64,000 nt of DNA. It comes from Ketobacter sp036337295. GTDB taxonomy: Bacteria; Pseudomonadota; Gammaproteobacteria; Pseudomonadales; Ketobacteraceae. The notes below the pieces were generated by a model. That model was given only the letters and a program-made list of their open reading frames with translations, made no database searches and was not told the DNA's origin. Positions 25,760 to 34,828 of the stretch are shown here, one piece after another. Where the stretch lies: the NCBI GenBank assembly GCA_036337295.1, contig JAYZEN010000007.1, forward strand, positions 186,001 to 250,000. Reading direction: 5' to 3'. Each line of letters begins with the position of its first letter. Positions within the stretch are counted from its first letter, which is position 1. The position numbers and the translations under genes are program-made.

Positions 25760-26584
25760 TCAGTCAGTAATCCGCAACAACTCATTGATGCCCACTTTGC
25801 CGCGCGTCTTCTCATCCACTTTTTTCACGATGATGGCGGCGTAGAGGCTGTATTTGCCACAAGCTGAGGGCAGGTTGCCGGACACCACAACGGAGCCGGC
25901 TGGCACCTTCCCGTAGTGGATCTCGCCGGTCTCGCGGTCATAGATGCGGGTGCTCTGGCCAATGTACACACCCATGGAAATCACAGAGCCTTCGCCCACC
26001 ACCACGCCTTCCACCACTTCCGAGCGGGCGCCGATAAAGCAGTTGTCCTCGATGATGGTGGGGCCCGCCTGCAGCGGTTCCAGCACGCCACCGATGCCCA
26101 CACCGCCGGACAGGTGGACGTTCTTACCGATCTGGGCACAGGAGCCCACGGTCGCCCAGGTGTCCACCATGGTGCCGCTGTCCACGTAGGCGCCGATATT
26201 GACGTAGGAGGGCATCAGCACCACGCTGGGGGCAATATAACTGCCGGCGCGGGCCACCGCGGGGGGGACCACCCGTACCCCGGACTCCTTGAACTGTTCC
26301 GCACTCATGTTGGCGAACTTGGAGGGAACCTTGTCGTAATACTGGGTGAACTGGCCATCAATGGGCGCATTGTCATTGATGCGGAAGCTCAGCAGCACGG
26401 CTTTTTTCAGCCATTGGTTCACCACCCATTCGCCATCCAGCTTTTCGGCAACGCGGGCTTCACCGCTGTCCAGCATGGCCAGGGCATCGTTTACGGCGGC
26501 TTTAACGCTGGCATCCACGCTGGTGGGGGAGATGCTGGCTCGGTTGTCGAACGCGGTTTCAATAATGGATTTCAAGTCGGACAT
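25760..26584 (-). CDS. dapD: 2,3,4,5-tetrahydropyridine-2,6-dicarboxylate N-succinyltransferase
   Basis: A 274-residue enzyme of normal length. The N-terminal helical domain is followed by left-handed beta-helix hexapeptide repeats from about residue 110 to 240, including GAYVDSGTMVDTWATVGSCAQ (read in part) and GGVLEPLQAGPTIIEDNCFIG. It transfers succinate from succinyl-CoA to tetrahydrodipicolinate in lysine and peptidoglycan precursor synthesis. Its product goes to DapC encoded 29 nt upstream and DapE encoded downstream, so three successive enzymes sit in one cluster. Confidence 0.95.
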   Translation of the reverse strand: MSDLKSIIETAFDNRASISPTSVDASVKAAVNDALAMLDSGEARVAEKLDGEWVVNQWLKKAVLLSFRINDNAPIDGQFTQYYDKVPSKFANMSAEQFKESGVRVVPPAVARAGSYIAPSVVLMPSYVNIGAYVDSGTMVDTWATVGSCAQIGKNVHLSGGVGIGGVLEPLQAGPTIIEDNCFIGARSEVVEGVVVGEGSVISMGVYIGQSTRIYDRETGEIHYGKVPAGSVVVSGNLPSACGKYSLYAAIIVKKVDEKTRGKVGINELLRITD

Positions 26585-26613
26585 CTAGGTTCTCCTGTTA
26601 TTGGCTGTCCTGA

Positions 26614-27810
26614 TCAGGATTGGACAAAGTGTTTAATTCGTTCGGCGGCTTCGATGCACTGGTCCAAGGGGGCCACCAGTGCCATGCGCACCCGGTTCTC
26701 TCCGGGGTTGATGTTGTCCACCGTGCGGGAAAGGAATTGCCCCGGTAATACAGTAACGTGCTGTTGCTGGAACAGGCCGCGGGCGAATTCAGTGTCTGCA
26801 ACCGGGGTCTTTGGCCACAGATAAAAGCTGGCATCGGGTCTTTGTACCTCCAGCACCCCATCCAGAATGCTCAGTACGGAATCGAACTTTTGCTGATAGA
26901 TGCGGCGGTTTTCGTGCACGTGCGCCTCATCATTCCAGGCGGCGATGCTGGCCAACTGATGTTGCACCGGCATGGCACAACCGTGATAGGTGCGATACTT
27001 CAGGAAATCCGCCAGGATGTCGGCATCACCGGCCACAAATCCGGAGCGCAGACCCGGCAGGTTGGAACGCTTCGACAAACTGTGGAAGACCACGCAGCGT
27101 TTGAAGTCCGTGCGGCCCATGCTGTTACAGACCTGCAGCAACCCCACCGGCGGCGCAGCTTCGTCGAAATAGATTTCCGAGTAACATTCGTCGGAGGCAA
27201 TCACGAAGTCGTATTCGTCCGCCAAGGCAATCAGTTTGCGCAACGTGGCAGCGTCGGTGACTGCGCCAGTGGGATTACCCGGGCTGCACAAAAACAGCAG
27301 CTGGCAGCGCCGCCAGACCGACTCGGGCACCGCGTCGTAATCCGGGATGAACCGATTCTCCGGCTGGCACGGCAGGAAGTGTGGCGTCATACCCGCCAGA
27401 TAAGCGGCCCCTTCGTATATCTGATAGAACGGGTTGGGGGACACCACCAGGCCGTCGATATGGGTGCGGTCCGCCACCACCTGGGTAAACGCAAACAGGG
27501 CTTCCCGGGTTCCGTTTACCGGCAGCACCTGGGTGTTCGGGCACAGGCCCGCTGCGCCCAGTGCAAAGCGCCTGTCGGCCCACTGGGCGATACTTTGCCG
27601 CAGTTCGGGAATGCCTTTGGTGGAAGGGTACACCGCAAGCTTGTCGATGTTGTCTATGATGCTCTGCTTAACAAACGCCGGGCTGGTGTGCTTGGGTTCG
27701 CCAATGGACAGGGCAATATGGCGCAGATCGCCGGAGTGGGTCACGCCTTGGAAGAGTTGCGCCAGTTTTTCAAATGGATAGGGTTGCAGCTTGTGCAAAT
27801 CGTTATTCAT
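26614..27810 (-). CDS. dapC: Succinyldiaminopimelate transaminase
   Basis: A 398-residue class I/II aminotransferase. The pyridoxal phosphate lysine lies in the HSLSKRSNLPGLRSGF segment, preceded by LCSPGNPTGAV and a DECYSEIYFD segment typical of the fold. DapC converts N-succinyl-2-amino-6-ketopimelate to the LL-diaminopimelate succinyl derivative using glutamate. The assignment over other aminotransferases rests on its place between glnD (2 nt upstream) and dapD. Such glnD-dapC-dapD order is known from Pseudomonas. Confidence 0.9.
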   Translation of the reverse strand: MNNDLHKLQPYPFEKLAQLFQGVTHSGDLRHIALSIGEPKHTSPAFVKQSIIDNIDKLAVYPSTKGIPELRQSIAQWADRRFALGAAGLCPNTQVLPVNGTREALFAFTQVVADRTHIDGLVVSPNPFYQIYEGAAYLAGMTPHFLPCQPENRFIPDYDAVPESVWRRCQLLFLCSPGNPTGAVTDAATLRKLIALADEYDFVIASDECYSEIYFDEAAPPVGLLQVCNSMGRTDFKRCVVFHSLSKRSNLPGLRSGFVAGDADILADFLKYRTYHGCAMPVQHQLASIAAWNDEAHVHENRRIYQQKFDSVLSILDGVLEVQRPDASFYLWPKTPVADTEFARGLFQQQHVTVLPGQFLSRTVDNINPGENRVRMALVAPLDQCIEAAERIKHFVQS

Positions 27811-27812
27811 GC

Positions 27813-30509
27813 TCAGGGTGCCGTTTGGTCTAATTTTTCCTTGATATCCGCTTTGATCCGCTCACAGAGTTCAGGGTCCTTGATCATATCCCCGTTCTGG
27901 TCGGTAATGTAAAACACGTCCTCGACCCGTTCCCCCAGGGTCGCGATGCGGGCGTTGTGCAGGGAGACGTTGTTCTCGAGAAAGATACAGCCGACTTCCG
28001 CCAGTAAGCCTGGCCGGTCCAACGCCACCAGCTCGACCACGGTATGCTCTTTTTCAATGTCGTTGCTGATGACCACTTCGGTGGGAATGTTAAAGTGTTT
28101 TAAGGCCCGTGGCATGCGTTTGTGGACGATTTCCGGGTACTTGCTTGGATCTTTAAGGGCTTTCTGCAGTTTTCTGACGATCTGCTCCACGCGGGCCTGG
28201 TCGTCACCGATGTCGGTGCCGTTTTCCTCCAGAATGATATAGGTATCCAGGCTGAAGCCGGTGGCGGAGGTGATGATCTTGGCGTCGACGATGGTCAGGT
28301 TCAGTTGGTTCAGGGCTGCCACGGTGGCGGCAAACAGGTTGGGGGCATCCTTGGTATAGATGAACACTTCAGCGGCGCCATGGTAGTTGCGGTCATCGGT
28401 TTTCCCCAGCAGTACCATGGGCACGTCCTGGCTCGGGTGATTGAGCATGGCTTCGGTGTGGCGCGCGACATCGCCATAGGTTTCCCGCAGAAAATAATCG
28501 TCGCCCAGGCTGTCCCAGAGCGTATTCACGGTGGTTTCGCTGATGCCGCGGTTGGAGAGCAGGGCCATGGCCCGTTCCTTGGTCTCTTCAATCCAGTCTT
28601 CCCGGTTGCCCGGGTTTTCCAGGCCCCGCCGCAGGGCGCGCCGGGTCTCGGCATAGAGCTGTCGCAACAATGCACCACGCCAGCCGTTCCACAGTTTGGG
28701 ATTGGTGGCGCGGATATCCGCCACCGTCAATGCATGCAGGTAATCCAGTCGCACCTGATCGCCCACTTTGCAGGCAAATTCATGAATGACATCCGGATCT
28801 GAAACATCCTTCTTCTGTGCAGTAAGCGACATCAGAAGGTGATTCTCCACCAGCCAGGCCACCAGGTTCGCATCCCACTTGCTCAAACGATGGTGAATAC
28901 AGAAGTTATAGGCATCCAATGAACCCAACTCGGAATGATCGCCACCGCGGCCTTTGCCCAGGTCATGGAATAACCCGGCGATGTACAGCAGCTCGATTTT
29001 GGGAATGCGGTGGACGATGTAATGGGCGATGGGAAAATCTTTCCTCACCTCAAGATGCCGGAACATACGAAGGTTGCGCAGCACATGGAGGGAGTGGGCG
29101 TCCACTGTGTAAATGTGGAACAGGTCGTATTGCATCTGACCAATGACCTGGCCAAAGGTGGGAATGTAGTTCCCCAGAATCCCGTAACGTTTCATGCGGT
29201 AAAACTGGGTGTAAATCTTGTTGGGGGAGCGCAGCAGTTCCATAAACATGGAGATGTTGCGGATGTCGTTGCGAAAATGCTCATCCACCAGGTGGCGATG
29301 GTCCCGGATCAGGCGAATGGTGGAGGCGCGGATGGCCTCGATCTGTTCGTTCTGGGCCAGGATCAGAAACACCTCCATCAGGGCAGAGGGATAAAACTCG
29401 AACACCTTGTCGTGGGTGACTTCGATAAAACTGTTGTGGATCTGGAAGCGGCTGTTGATGGGGATGATCACTTCGGGTTCGTCTGCCCGCAGGATGGCCT
29501 CATCAAAATGCTGCAACAGCATGTCGTTCAGCTGGGAAATGGACAGCGCTACCCGGTAATAGCGCTTCATGAACTTTTCCACCGCCAGTGCAGAACCGGA
29601 ATCCTTGTAGCCCAGCATTTCCGCCACGGCTTTCTGATAATCAAACAGCAGCCGGTTTTCACCGCGGCCGGTGATCAGGTGGAGGGCGTAACGCACTTCC
29701 CACAGAAAAAGATGGCCGGAATTCAGGATGTCGTATTCATCGGAGGTGAGAAAGCCGTGGCTCACCAGGTCGCTGAGCCGCCGGGCGTCAAAGTAGCGCT
29801 TGGCCACCCAGCCGATGTTCTGGATATCCCGCAGGCCGCCGGGTGCACTCTTGATGTCCGGCTCCAGGTTGAATTCCGTGTTGCTGAACTTGTCGTAGCG
29901 GGCGATCTGTTCTTTCCACTTGGCCGTGAAAAACGACTTGGCGTCCCAGATGTGATTGGGGCCGGTGCGCTCGATCATTTCTTCCGCCAGCTCCGGAGCG
30001 CCGACGATGGTGCGGGCTTCCATCAGGTTGGTGGCAATGGTGATGTCCGACTTGGCCAGTTCAACGCATTGCTCCAGCGTGCGTACACTGTGCCCGACTT
30101 CCAGCCCGATGTCCCACAGCTGGGTGACAAAGGCCGACAGGTCGTCGTGATAGGCCTGGGCCGAAGCATCGCTGCGCAGCAGGATCATGAGGTCGATGTC
30201 AGAATGGGGGTGCAGCTCTGCCCGGCCATAGCCACCCACGGCCAGCAGGGCAATGTCGGGGCAGTTTGAGCACTTATAGTGGTTCCAAAGCTGTTGCAGC
30301 AGCTTGTCCATGACCCAGGCACGGCGGCGGATGATCAGCTTGATGTTTTCCAGGCGTCGAAAGCGCTGATTGAGCACGGCATCGGCGTCCTTCATGGCCT
30401 GCTTGAAGGCCAGGGCGATGGTGCCTTTCTCGGCAACCAGTTGCTCAAACCGCGCCTGCTCAAACAGCTCCGAATCGTGCTTCAACTCGGTGACGAGAGG
30501 GGTTTTCAT
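27813..30509 (-). CDS. glnD: [Protein-PII] uridylyltransferase / uridylyl-removing enzyme
   Basis: An 898-residue bifunctional nitrogen sensor of standard length. In order: a nucleotidyltransferase domain with GGYGRAELHPHSDIDLMIL (about residues 88-106), a helical middle part, an HD domain with FHDLGKGRGGDHSELG (about 500-520) for uridylyl removal, and two C-terminal ACT domains (about 700-790 and 815-895) that bind glutamine. It modifies PII proteins and so controls glutamine synthetase and nitrogen gene expression. It lies 6 nt after map and 2 nt before dapC, consistent with co-transcription. Confidence 0.96.
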   Translation of the reverse strand: MKTPLVTELKHDSELFEQARFEQLVAEKGTIALAFKQAMKDADAVLNQRFRRLENIKLIIRRRAWVMDKLLQQLWNHYKCSNCPDIALLAVGGYGRAELHPHSDIDLMILLRSDASAQAYHDDLSAFVTQLWDIGLEVGHSVRTLEQCVELAKSDITIATNLMEARTIVGAPELAEEMIERTGPNHIWDAKSFFTAKWKEQIARYDKFSNTEFNLEPDIKSAPGGLRDIQNIGWVAKRYFDARRLSDLVSHGFLTSDEYDILNSGHLFLWEVRYALHLITGRGENRLLFDYQKAVAEMLGYKDSGSALAVEKFMKRYYRVALSISQLNDMLLQHFDEAILRADEPEVIIPINSRFQIHNSFIEVTHDKVFEFYPSALMEVFLILAQNEQIEAIRASTIRLIRDHRHLVDEHFRNDIRNISMFMELLRSPNKIYTQFYRMKRYGILGNYIPTFGQVIGQMQYDLFHIYTVDAHSLHVLRNLRMFRHLEVRKDFPIAHYIVHRIPKIELLYIAGLFHDLGKGRGGDHSELGSLDAYNFCIHHRLSKWDANLVAWLVENHLLMSLTAQKKDVSDPDVIHEFACKVGDQVRLDYLHALTVADIRATNPKLWNGWRGALLRQLYAETRRALRRGLENPGNREDWIEETKERAMALLSNRGISETTVNTLWDSLGDDYFLRETYGDVARHTEAMLNHPSQDVPMVLLGKTDDRNYHGAAEVFIYTKDAPNLFAATVAALNQLNLTIVDAKIITSATGFSLDTYIILEENGTDIGDDQARVEQIVRKLQKALKDPSKYPEIVHKRMPRALKHFNIPTEVVISNDIEKEHTVVELVALDRPGLLAEVGCIFLENNVSLHNARIATLGERVEDVFYITDQNGDMIKDPELCERIKADIKEKLDQTAP

Positions 30510-30515
30510 AGTGGC

Positions 30516-31289
30516 TTAGAGGCCGCTTTCCTCTGAGCGCAGGGTCAGCACTTCATAGCCGGTTTCCGTAACCAACACGGTGTGCTCCCATTGCGCAGAC
30601 AGTTTGTGGTCCTTGGTTACCACAGTCCATTTATCTGGTAACAGTTTGGTGAAGCGTTTGCCGGCGTTGATCATCGGTTCGATGGTGAAAATCATGCCGG
30701 CCTGCAACACTTCCCGGGTGCCCGGTTTCCCGTAGTGTAACACCTGGGGTTCTTCGTGAAAGCCTTCACCGATGCCGTGGCCGCAGTATTCGCGGACCAC
30801 CGAGTAGTGATTGCTTTCCGCGTGCTTCTGGATGGCGGCGCCGATGTCCCCAAGGTGGACGCCGGGTTTGACCATCTTGATGCCCAGGTACAGGCATTCC
30901 TGGGTGACGCTCACCAGTCTTTGTGCCTGGATGGAGGGTTCGCCCACAAAGAACATCTTGCTGGTGTCGCCGTGGTAGCCATCTTTGATAACCGTGATAT
31001 CCACGTTGACGATATCGCCTTTCTTCAGGACCTTCTTGTCGCTGGGAATACCGTGACAGATGACGTGATTGACCGAGGTGCAGATGGACTTGGGAAAGCC
31101 TTTGTAATTCAGCGGGGCGGGAATGGCGTGCTGCTCCTGCACAATATAGTCATGACATATCTTGTCCAGCTCGCCGGTGGTGACCCCTGGCTGAATGTAA
31201 TCGCCAATCATTTCAAGGACTTCGCCCGCCAGGCGGCCGGCAATGCGCATCTTTTCGATTTGTTCGGGGGTCTTGACGATAATGCTCAT
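30516..31289 (-). CDS. map: Methionine aminopeptidase, type I
   Basis: A 257-residue type I enzyme of normal length without the zinc-finger extension. Metal ligands are visible in NVDITVIKDGYHGDTSKMF (two Asp), the CGHGIGEGFHEEP His, FTIEPMI (Glu) and the AQWEHTVLVTE Glu. It removes the initiator methionine from nascent proteins with small second residues. It is transcribed divergently from rpsB, as in many proteobacteria, and begins the map-glnD-dap series. Confidence 0.96.
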   Translation of the reverse strand: MSIIVKTPEQIEKMRIAGRLAGEVLEMIGDYIQPGVTTGELDKICHDYIVQEQHAIPAPLNYKGFPKSICTSVNHVICHGIPSDKKVLKKGDIVNVDITVIKDGYHGDTSKMFFVGEPSIQAQRLVSVTQECLYLGIKMVKPGVHLGDIGAAIQKHAESNHYSVVREYCGHGIGEGFHEEPQVLHYGKPGTREVLQAGMIFTIEPMINAGKRFTKLLPDKWTVVTKDHKLSAQWEHTVLVTETGYEVLTLRSEESGL

Positions 31290-31410
31290 GTAATTGAAAA
31301 CCGTTCCAAGTCAGCTTTGGCGGGGCAAAGGCGGGTATTGTACATGGCCGCGGCAGCGGGATATACCCCTGAACAATGTGGTGATTTTGCCCTTGAGGTT
31401 GCCGTTTAAG
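31290..31410. other. map/rpsB divergent region, left half
   Basis: No gene is supported here. This part should hold the minus-strand promoter of map, but a clear -35/-10 pair was not resolved. Confidence 0.35.
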
Positions 31411-31439
31411 TTGTTGTGGGCATGGCTTTGTGGTATAAA
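31411..31439 (+). promoter_or_regulatory. Promoter of rpsB-tsf
   Basis: TTGTTG at 31411-31416 and TATAAA at 31434-31439 are separated by exactly 17 bp, with TGG directly before the -10. The position is right for transcription starting about 125 nt upstream of rpsB. Confidence 0.7.
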
Positions 31440-31445
31440 GCGCCG

Positions 31446-31572
31446 CTCTAACTAAACCCTAAACCACACATGTTCCGACACATGCATCAGGGTGCCCGGT
31501 TTGCCGCACGGCAGCGGGGTTGATTCATGGGGAACATGGAGGCTTAACCCACTGAAAATTCAGGAGTCTATT
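31446..31572 (+). promoter_or_regulatory. rpsB 5' leader, possible S2 autoregulatory element
   Basis: About 125 nt of untranslated leader separate the promoter from the rpsB start. It contains GC-rich complementary stretches around 31490-31540 (for example GGTTTGCCGCACGGCAGCGG, with self-complementary GCCGC parts). In enterobacteria the rpsB leader folds and binds ribosomal protein S2; a similar role here is inference from position only. Confidence 0.4.
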
Positions 31573-32343
31573 ATGACTACGCAAGTCAGCATGCGTGAAA
31601 TGTTGAAAGCTGGTGTTCATTTCGGTCACCAGACCCGTTTCTGGAACCCCAAGATGGGCGAGTTCATCTTCGGTGCCCGTAACAAGATCCACATCATCAA
31701 CCTGGAACAGACCGTTCCTGCGTTCAATGATGCCCTGCAGTTTATTAACAAACTGACTTCCCACAAAAACAAAATTCTGTTTGTCGGCACCAAGCGTGCG
31801 GCCAGCAAAATCATCCAGGAGCAGGCCCGTCGCGCTGGCATGCCTTATGTTAACCATCGCTGGTTGGGCGGTATGTTGACCAACTGGAAAACCATTCGCC
31901 AGTCTATCCGTCGCCTGAAAGATCTGGAAACCCAGAGCCAGGACGGTACATTCGACAAGCTGACCAAAAAAGAAGCGTTGATGCGTACCCGTGAAATGGA
32001 AAAGCTGGAGCGCAGCCTGGGCGGAATCAAGGACATGGGTGGTCTGCCGGACGCCATTTTTGTGATCGACGTGGATCATGAGCGCATTGCTGTCACCGAA
32101 GCCAACAAGCTGGGTATCCCGGTAATCGGTATCGTGGACACCAACAGCGATCCGGACGGTGTGGATTACATCATCCCCGGTAACGACGATGCCATCAAGG
32201 CCATCCAGCTGTACGTTGAGTCCATCGCCAATGCCTGCCTGGACGGCGCTGAATACGCCAAAACCCAGGGCGGTGGTGCTCCGGAAGCCGACGGCTTCGT
32301 AGAAGTGGCTGAAAGCAGCGAAGAAGCACCTGCTGCCAACTAA
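31573..32343 (+). CDS. rpsB: 30S ribosomal protein S2
   Basis: A 256-residue ribosomal protein S2, recognised by MTTQVSMREMLKAGVHFGHQ and by HRWLGGMLTNWKTIRQSI in the middle. It joins the small subunit late and contacts protein S1. The ATG at 31573 follows AGGAGT at good distance; a longer in-frame extension lacks conservation. It is the first gene of the rpsB-tsf unit and is followed by a hairpin that may lower read-through into tsf. Confidence 0.98.
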   Translation: MTTQVSMREMLKAGVHFGHQTRFWNPKMGEFIFGARNKIHIINLEQTVPAFNDALQFINKLTSHKNKILFVGTKRAASKIIQEQARRAGMPYVNHRWLGGMLTNWKTIRQSIRRLKDLETQSQDGTFDKLTKKEALMRTREMEKLERSLGGIKDMGGLPDAIFVIDVDHERIAVTEANKLGIPVIGIVDTNSDPDGVDYIIPGNDDAIKAIQLYVESIANACLDGAEYAKTQGGGAPEADGFVEVAESSEEAPAAN

Positions 32344-32400
32344 TCGAAACAGCCGTCATATATAGTCGTTATAACAGTACTTGTTGTGACGGATCGAAGA

Positions 32401-32422
32401 AGGGGGCGTGGCCCCCTTTTTT
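32401..32422 (+). terminator. Hairpin attenuator between rpsB and tsf
   Basis: AGGGGGC/GCCCCCT stem with a GTG loop followed by a T-run (32417-32422). It has the form of an intrinsic terminator but lies between two genes normally co-transcribed, so partial termination is likely. Confidence 0.8.
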
Positions 32423-32472
32423 CCAACTGAACAGACTGCAACCAAATTCATTCAAGGTAAGAGGAAATTCTC

Positions 32473-33354
32473 ATGGCTGTGACTGCCGCCCTGGTAAAAG
32501 AACTGCGTGAGCGCACCGGCTTGGGCATGATGGAATGCAAAAAAGCCCTGGTGGAAACCGAAGGTGATATCGAGCTGGCCATTGATAACCTGCGTAAGTC
32601 CGGGCAAGCCAAGGCTGCCAAGAAGGCGGGCCGTACGGCTGCTGAAGGTATCGTAATCGCCAAGGTTTCTGCCGACGGCAAAACCGGGATTCTGCTGGAA
32701 GTAAACAGCGAGACCGACTTTGTGGCCCGTGACGACAACTTCCTGAAGTTCGCCAACGGCGTTGCTGACCGTGTGCTGGACACCAAAGAGACCGATGTCG
32801 CCAAGCTGCTGGAAACCGCTATGGTGGAAGGTGGAGAAGACACCATCGAGACCACCCGTTCCGCCCTGGTGCAGAAAATCGGTGAGAACATCCAGGTGCG
32901 TCGCTCCTACGTTGTGGAAAGCGAAGGCCTGGTATCCGCTTATGTTCACAGTGGCAAAATCGGCGTGCTGGTTTCCCTGACCGCGGGTACCGACGAACTG
33001 GGTAAGGACGTTGCCATGCACGTGGCCGCCTCCAGCCCGCTGGTGGTGAACCCGGATCAGGTGGATCAGGCGACCCTGGATAAAGAGAAAGAGATCTTCT
33101 CGGCCCAGGCGGCAGAAAGCGGCAAGCCAGCCGACATCGTGGAAAAAATGGTTCTGGGCCGTATTTCCAAGTTCCTGAAGGAAGTGAGCCTGGTGGACCA
33201 GCCTTTCGTAAAAGACCCGGACACCACCGTTGGTAAGCTGGTGAAAGGTGCCGGCGCAGAAGTGATCTCTTTCACCCGCATCGAAGTGGGCGAAGGCATC
33301 GAGAAAGAAGAAGTGGACTTTGCAGCGGAAGTAATGGCTCAGGCCCGTAAATAA
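32473..33354 (+). CDS. tsf: Translation elongation factor Ts
   Basis: A 293-residue guanine nucleotide exchange factor for EF-Tu. The N-terminal UBA-like domain starts AAVTAALVKELRERTGLGMM in slightly different order (MAVTAALVKELRERTG) and is followed by MECKKALVETEGDIE; the core carries SETDFVARDDNF, the EF-Tu contact motif TDFVA. Length is close to E. coli Ts (283). It forms a unit with rpsB and is followed by a strong nested hairpin before pyrH. Confidence 0.98.
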   Translation: MAVTAALVKELRERTGLGMMECKKALVETEGDIELAIDNLRKSGQAKAAKKAGRTAAEGIVIAKVSADGKTGILLEVNSETDFVARDDNFLKFANGVADRVLDTKETDVAKLLETAMVEGGEDTIETTRSALVQKIGENIQVRRSYVVESEGLVSAYVHSGKIGVLVSLTAGTDELGKDVAMHVAASSPLVVNPDQVDQATLDKEKEIFSAQAAESGKPADIVEKMVLGRISKFLKEVSLVDQPFVKDPDTTVGKLVKGAGAEVISFTRIEVGEGIEKEEVDFAAEVMAQARK

Positions 33355-33366
33355 TCCAGCTCCTCT

Positions 33367-33430
33367 CTAAAAGGCACTCATGGACTGCATGATACTCTCT
33401 GGGTATCATGCTCCCCCATGGGTGCTTTTT
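33367..33430 (+). terminator. Nested hairpin terminator after tsf
   Basis: An outer stem of about 14 bp (AAAGGCACTCATGG with CCATGGGTGCTTTT, one mismatch) encloses an inner perfect stem GCATGATAC/GTATCATGC with a 7-nt loop, and ends in a run of T (33426-33430). It separates the rpsB-tsf unit from pyrH. Confidence 0.8.
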
Positions 33431-33464
33431 GATAACTAACGCTTTCTGATTTTGGAGTATTTGC

Positions 33465-34196
33465 ATGCCAGCGACCGACCGTACGCCCAAGTACAAGCGC
33501 ATCTTGTTGAAGCTCAGCGGTGAAGCCCTGATGGGTGATATGGACTTCGGAATCGACCCTAACGTGTTGAATCGTATGGCATTGGAGATCGGTCAGCTGA
33601 GAGGGATCGGAGTCCAGGTCGGATTGGTGATCGGGGGAGGCAACCTGTTTCGGGGGGCAGCCCTGCAGAAAGCCGGTTTGGACCGGGTATCCGGCGACCA
33701 CATGGGCATGCTGGCCACCGTAATGAACGGCCTGGCCATGCGGGATGCACTGGAACGCTCCAATATCTCCACTACCCTGATGTCCGCCATCCAGATGAGC
33801 GGCGTGGTGGAGCATTACGATCGGCGTAAGTCCATTCGCCAGCTGGAGCTGGGGGATGTGGTGATCTTTGCCGCCGGTACCGGCAACCCGTTTTTTACCA
33901 CTGATTCAGCCGCTTGCCTGCGGGGAATCGAAGTGGAGGCGGATGCGGTGTTCAAGGCGACCAAGGTGGATGGCGTCTACGATTCCGATCCGGTGAAGAA
34001 CCCGGAAGCGATCAAGTATGAGCGCCTCACCTATGACGAAGTGCTTGAAAAAAAGCTGGGAGTCATGGATCTTACTGCCATCTGTCTGTGCCGGGACCAC
34101 GATTTGCCCGTGCGCGTGTTCAATATGAACCAACCGGGTTCGCTGCTCACTGTGACATTGGGTGGGGATGATGGAACCCTTATCGAAAAAGGATAA
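33465..34196 (+). CDS. pyrH: UMP kinase
   Basis: A 243-residue bacterial UMP kinase of the amino acid kinase fold. Typical segments are RILLKLSGEAL, IGGGNLFRGA, DHMGMLATVMNGLA and GTGNPFFTTDSAA. It phosphorylates UMP to UDP, is hexameric in relatives and is regulated by GTP and UTP. It lies 6 nt upstream of frr in the usual order. Confidence 0.98.
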   Translation: MPATDRTPKYKRILLKLSGEALMGDMDFGIDPNVLNRMALEIGQLRGIGVQVGLVIGGGNLFRGAALQKAGLDRVSGDHMGMLATVMNGLAMRDALERSNISTTLMSAIQMSGVVEHYDRRKSIRQLELGDVVIFAAGTGNPFFTTDSAACLRGIEVEADAVFKATKVDGVYDSDPVKNPEAIKYERLTYDEVLEKKLGVMDLTAICLCRDHDLPVRVFNMNQPGSLLTVTLGGDDGTLIEKG

Positions 34197-34201
34197 AGAC
34201 C

Positions 34202-34759
34202 GTGATTGACGACATAAAAAAAGATGCTGAAGCGCGCATGAAAAAGTCCCTCGAAGCGCTGGAAAATGCTTTCAAGAAGGTCCGTACCGGTCGTGCGCAC
34301 CCCAGCATTCTGGACGGTGTGATGGTGTCTTACTATGGGTCGGATACACCACTCAAGCAGGTTGCCAATATCAATATTGAGGATGGTCGCACCCTGGCCG
34401 TCAGTGCCTGGGAAAAGCACCTCATTCCGGAAATTGAAAAAGCCATCATGAAGGCCGATCTTGGCCTCAACCCCAGCAGTAACGGCGATCTCATTCGGGT
34501 GCCCATGCCGCCTCTCACAGAACAGACCCGCAAGGAAATGGCCAAGATATGCAAGGCGGAATCCGAGCAGGGTCGTGTTTCTGTTCGCAGTATCCGTCGC
34601 GACGCCAACAGTGACCTGAAGGAATTGCTGAAAGAAAAGGAAATCAGCGAAGACGAAGAGCGCAAGGGTCAGGACGACATCCAGAAGCTGACGGACAAGT
34701 ACGTGGCTCTGATCGAAGAGATGCTGAAGAAAAAAGAAGCGGACTTGATGGAAGTTTAA
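34202..34759 (+). CDS. frr: Ribosome recycling factor
   Basis: A 185-residue protein equal in length to E. coli RRF. Recognised by VRTGRAHPSILDGVMVSYYG and by the C-terminal DDIQKLTDKYVALIEEML. With EF-G it splits post-termination ribosomes. The GTG start at 34202 has AAAGGA just upstream. It is co-transcribed with pyrH. Confidence 0.98.
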   Translation: MIDDIKKDAEARMKKSLEALENAFKKVRTGRAHPSILDGVMVSYYGSDTPLKQVANINIEDGRTLAVSAWEKHLIPEIEKAIMKADLGLNPSSNGDLIRVPMPPLTEQTRKEMAKICKAESEQGRVSVRSIRRDANSDLKELLKEKEISEDEERKGQDDIQKLTDKYVALIEEMLKKKEADLMEV

Positions 34760-34828
34760 GTCCAGGTTGCTTTCCGGCAGGGGCTGCTTGGTCCCTGCCG
34801 CGTCTGTTTTTCACTCCAGAGGATCACT

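Noticed and set aside
29010..30269. A 419-codon plus-strand frame opposite glnD
   Set aside because: It lies fully antisense to the conserved glnD, has a His/Gln/Val-rich composition typical of frames opposite GC-rich codons, and shows no domain.
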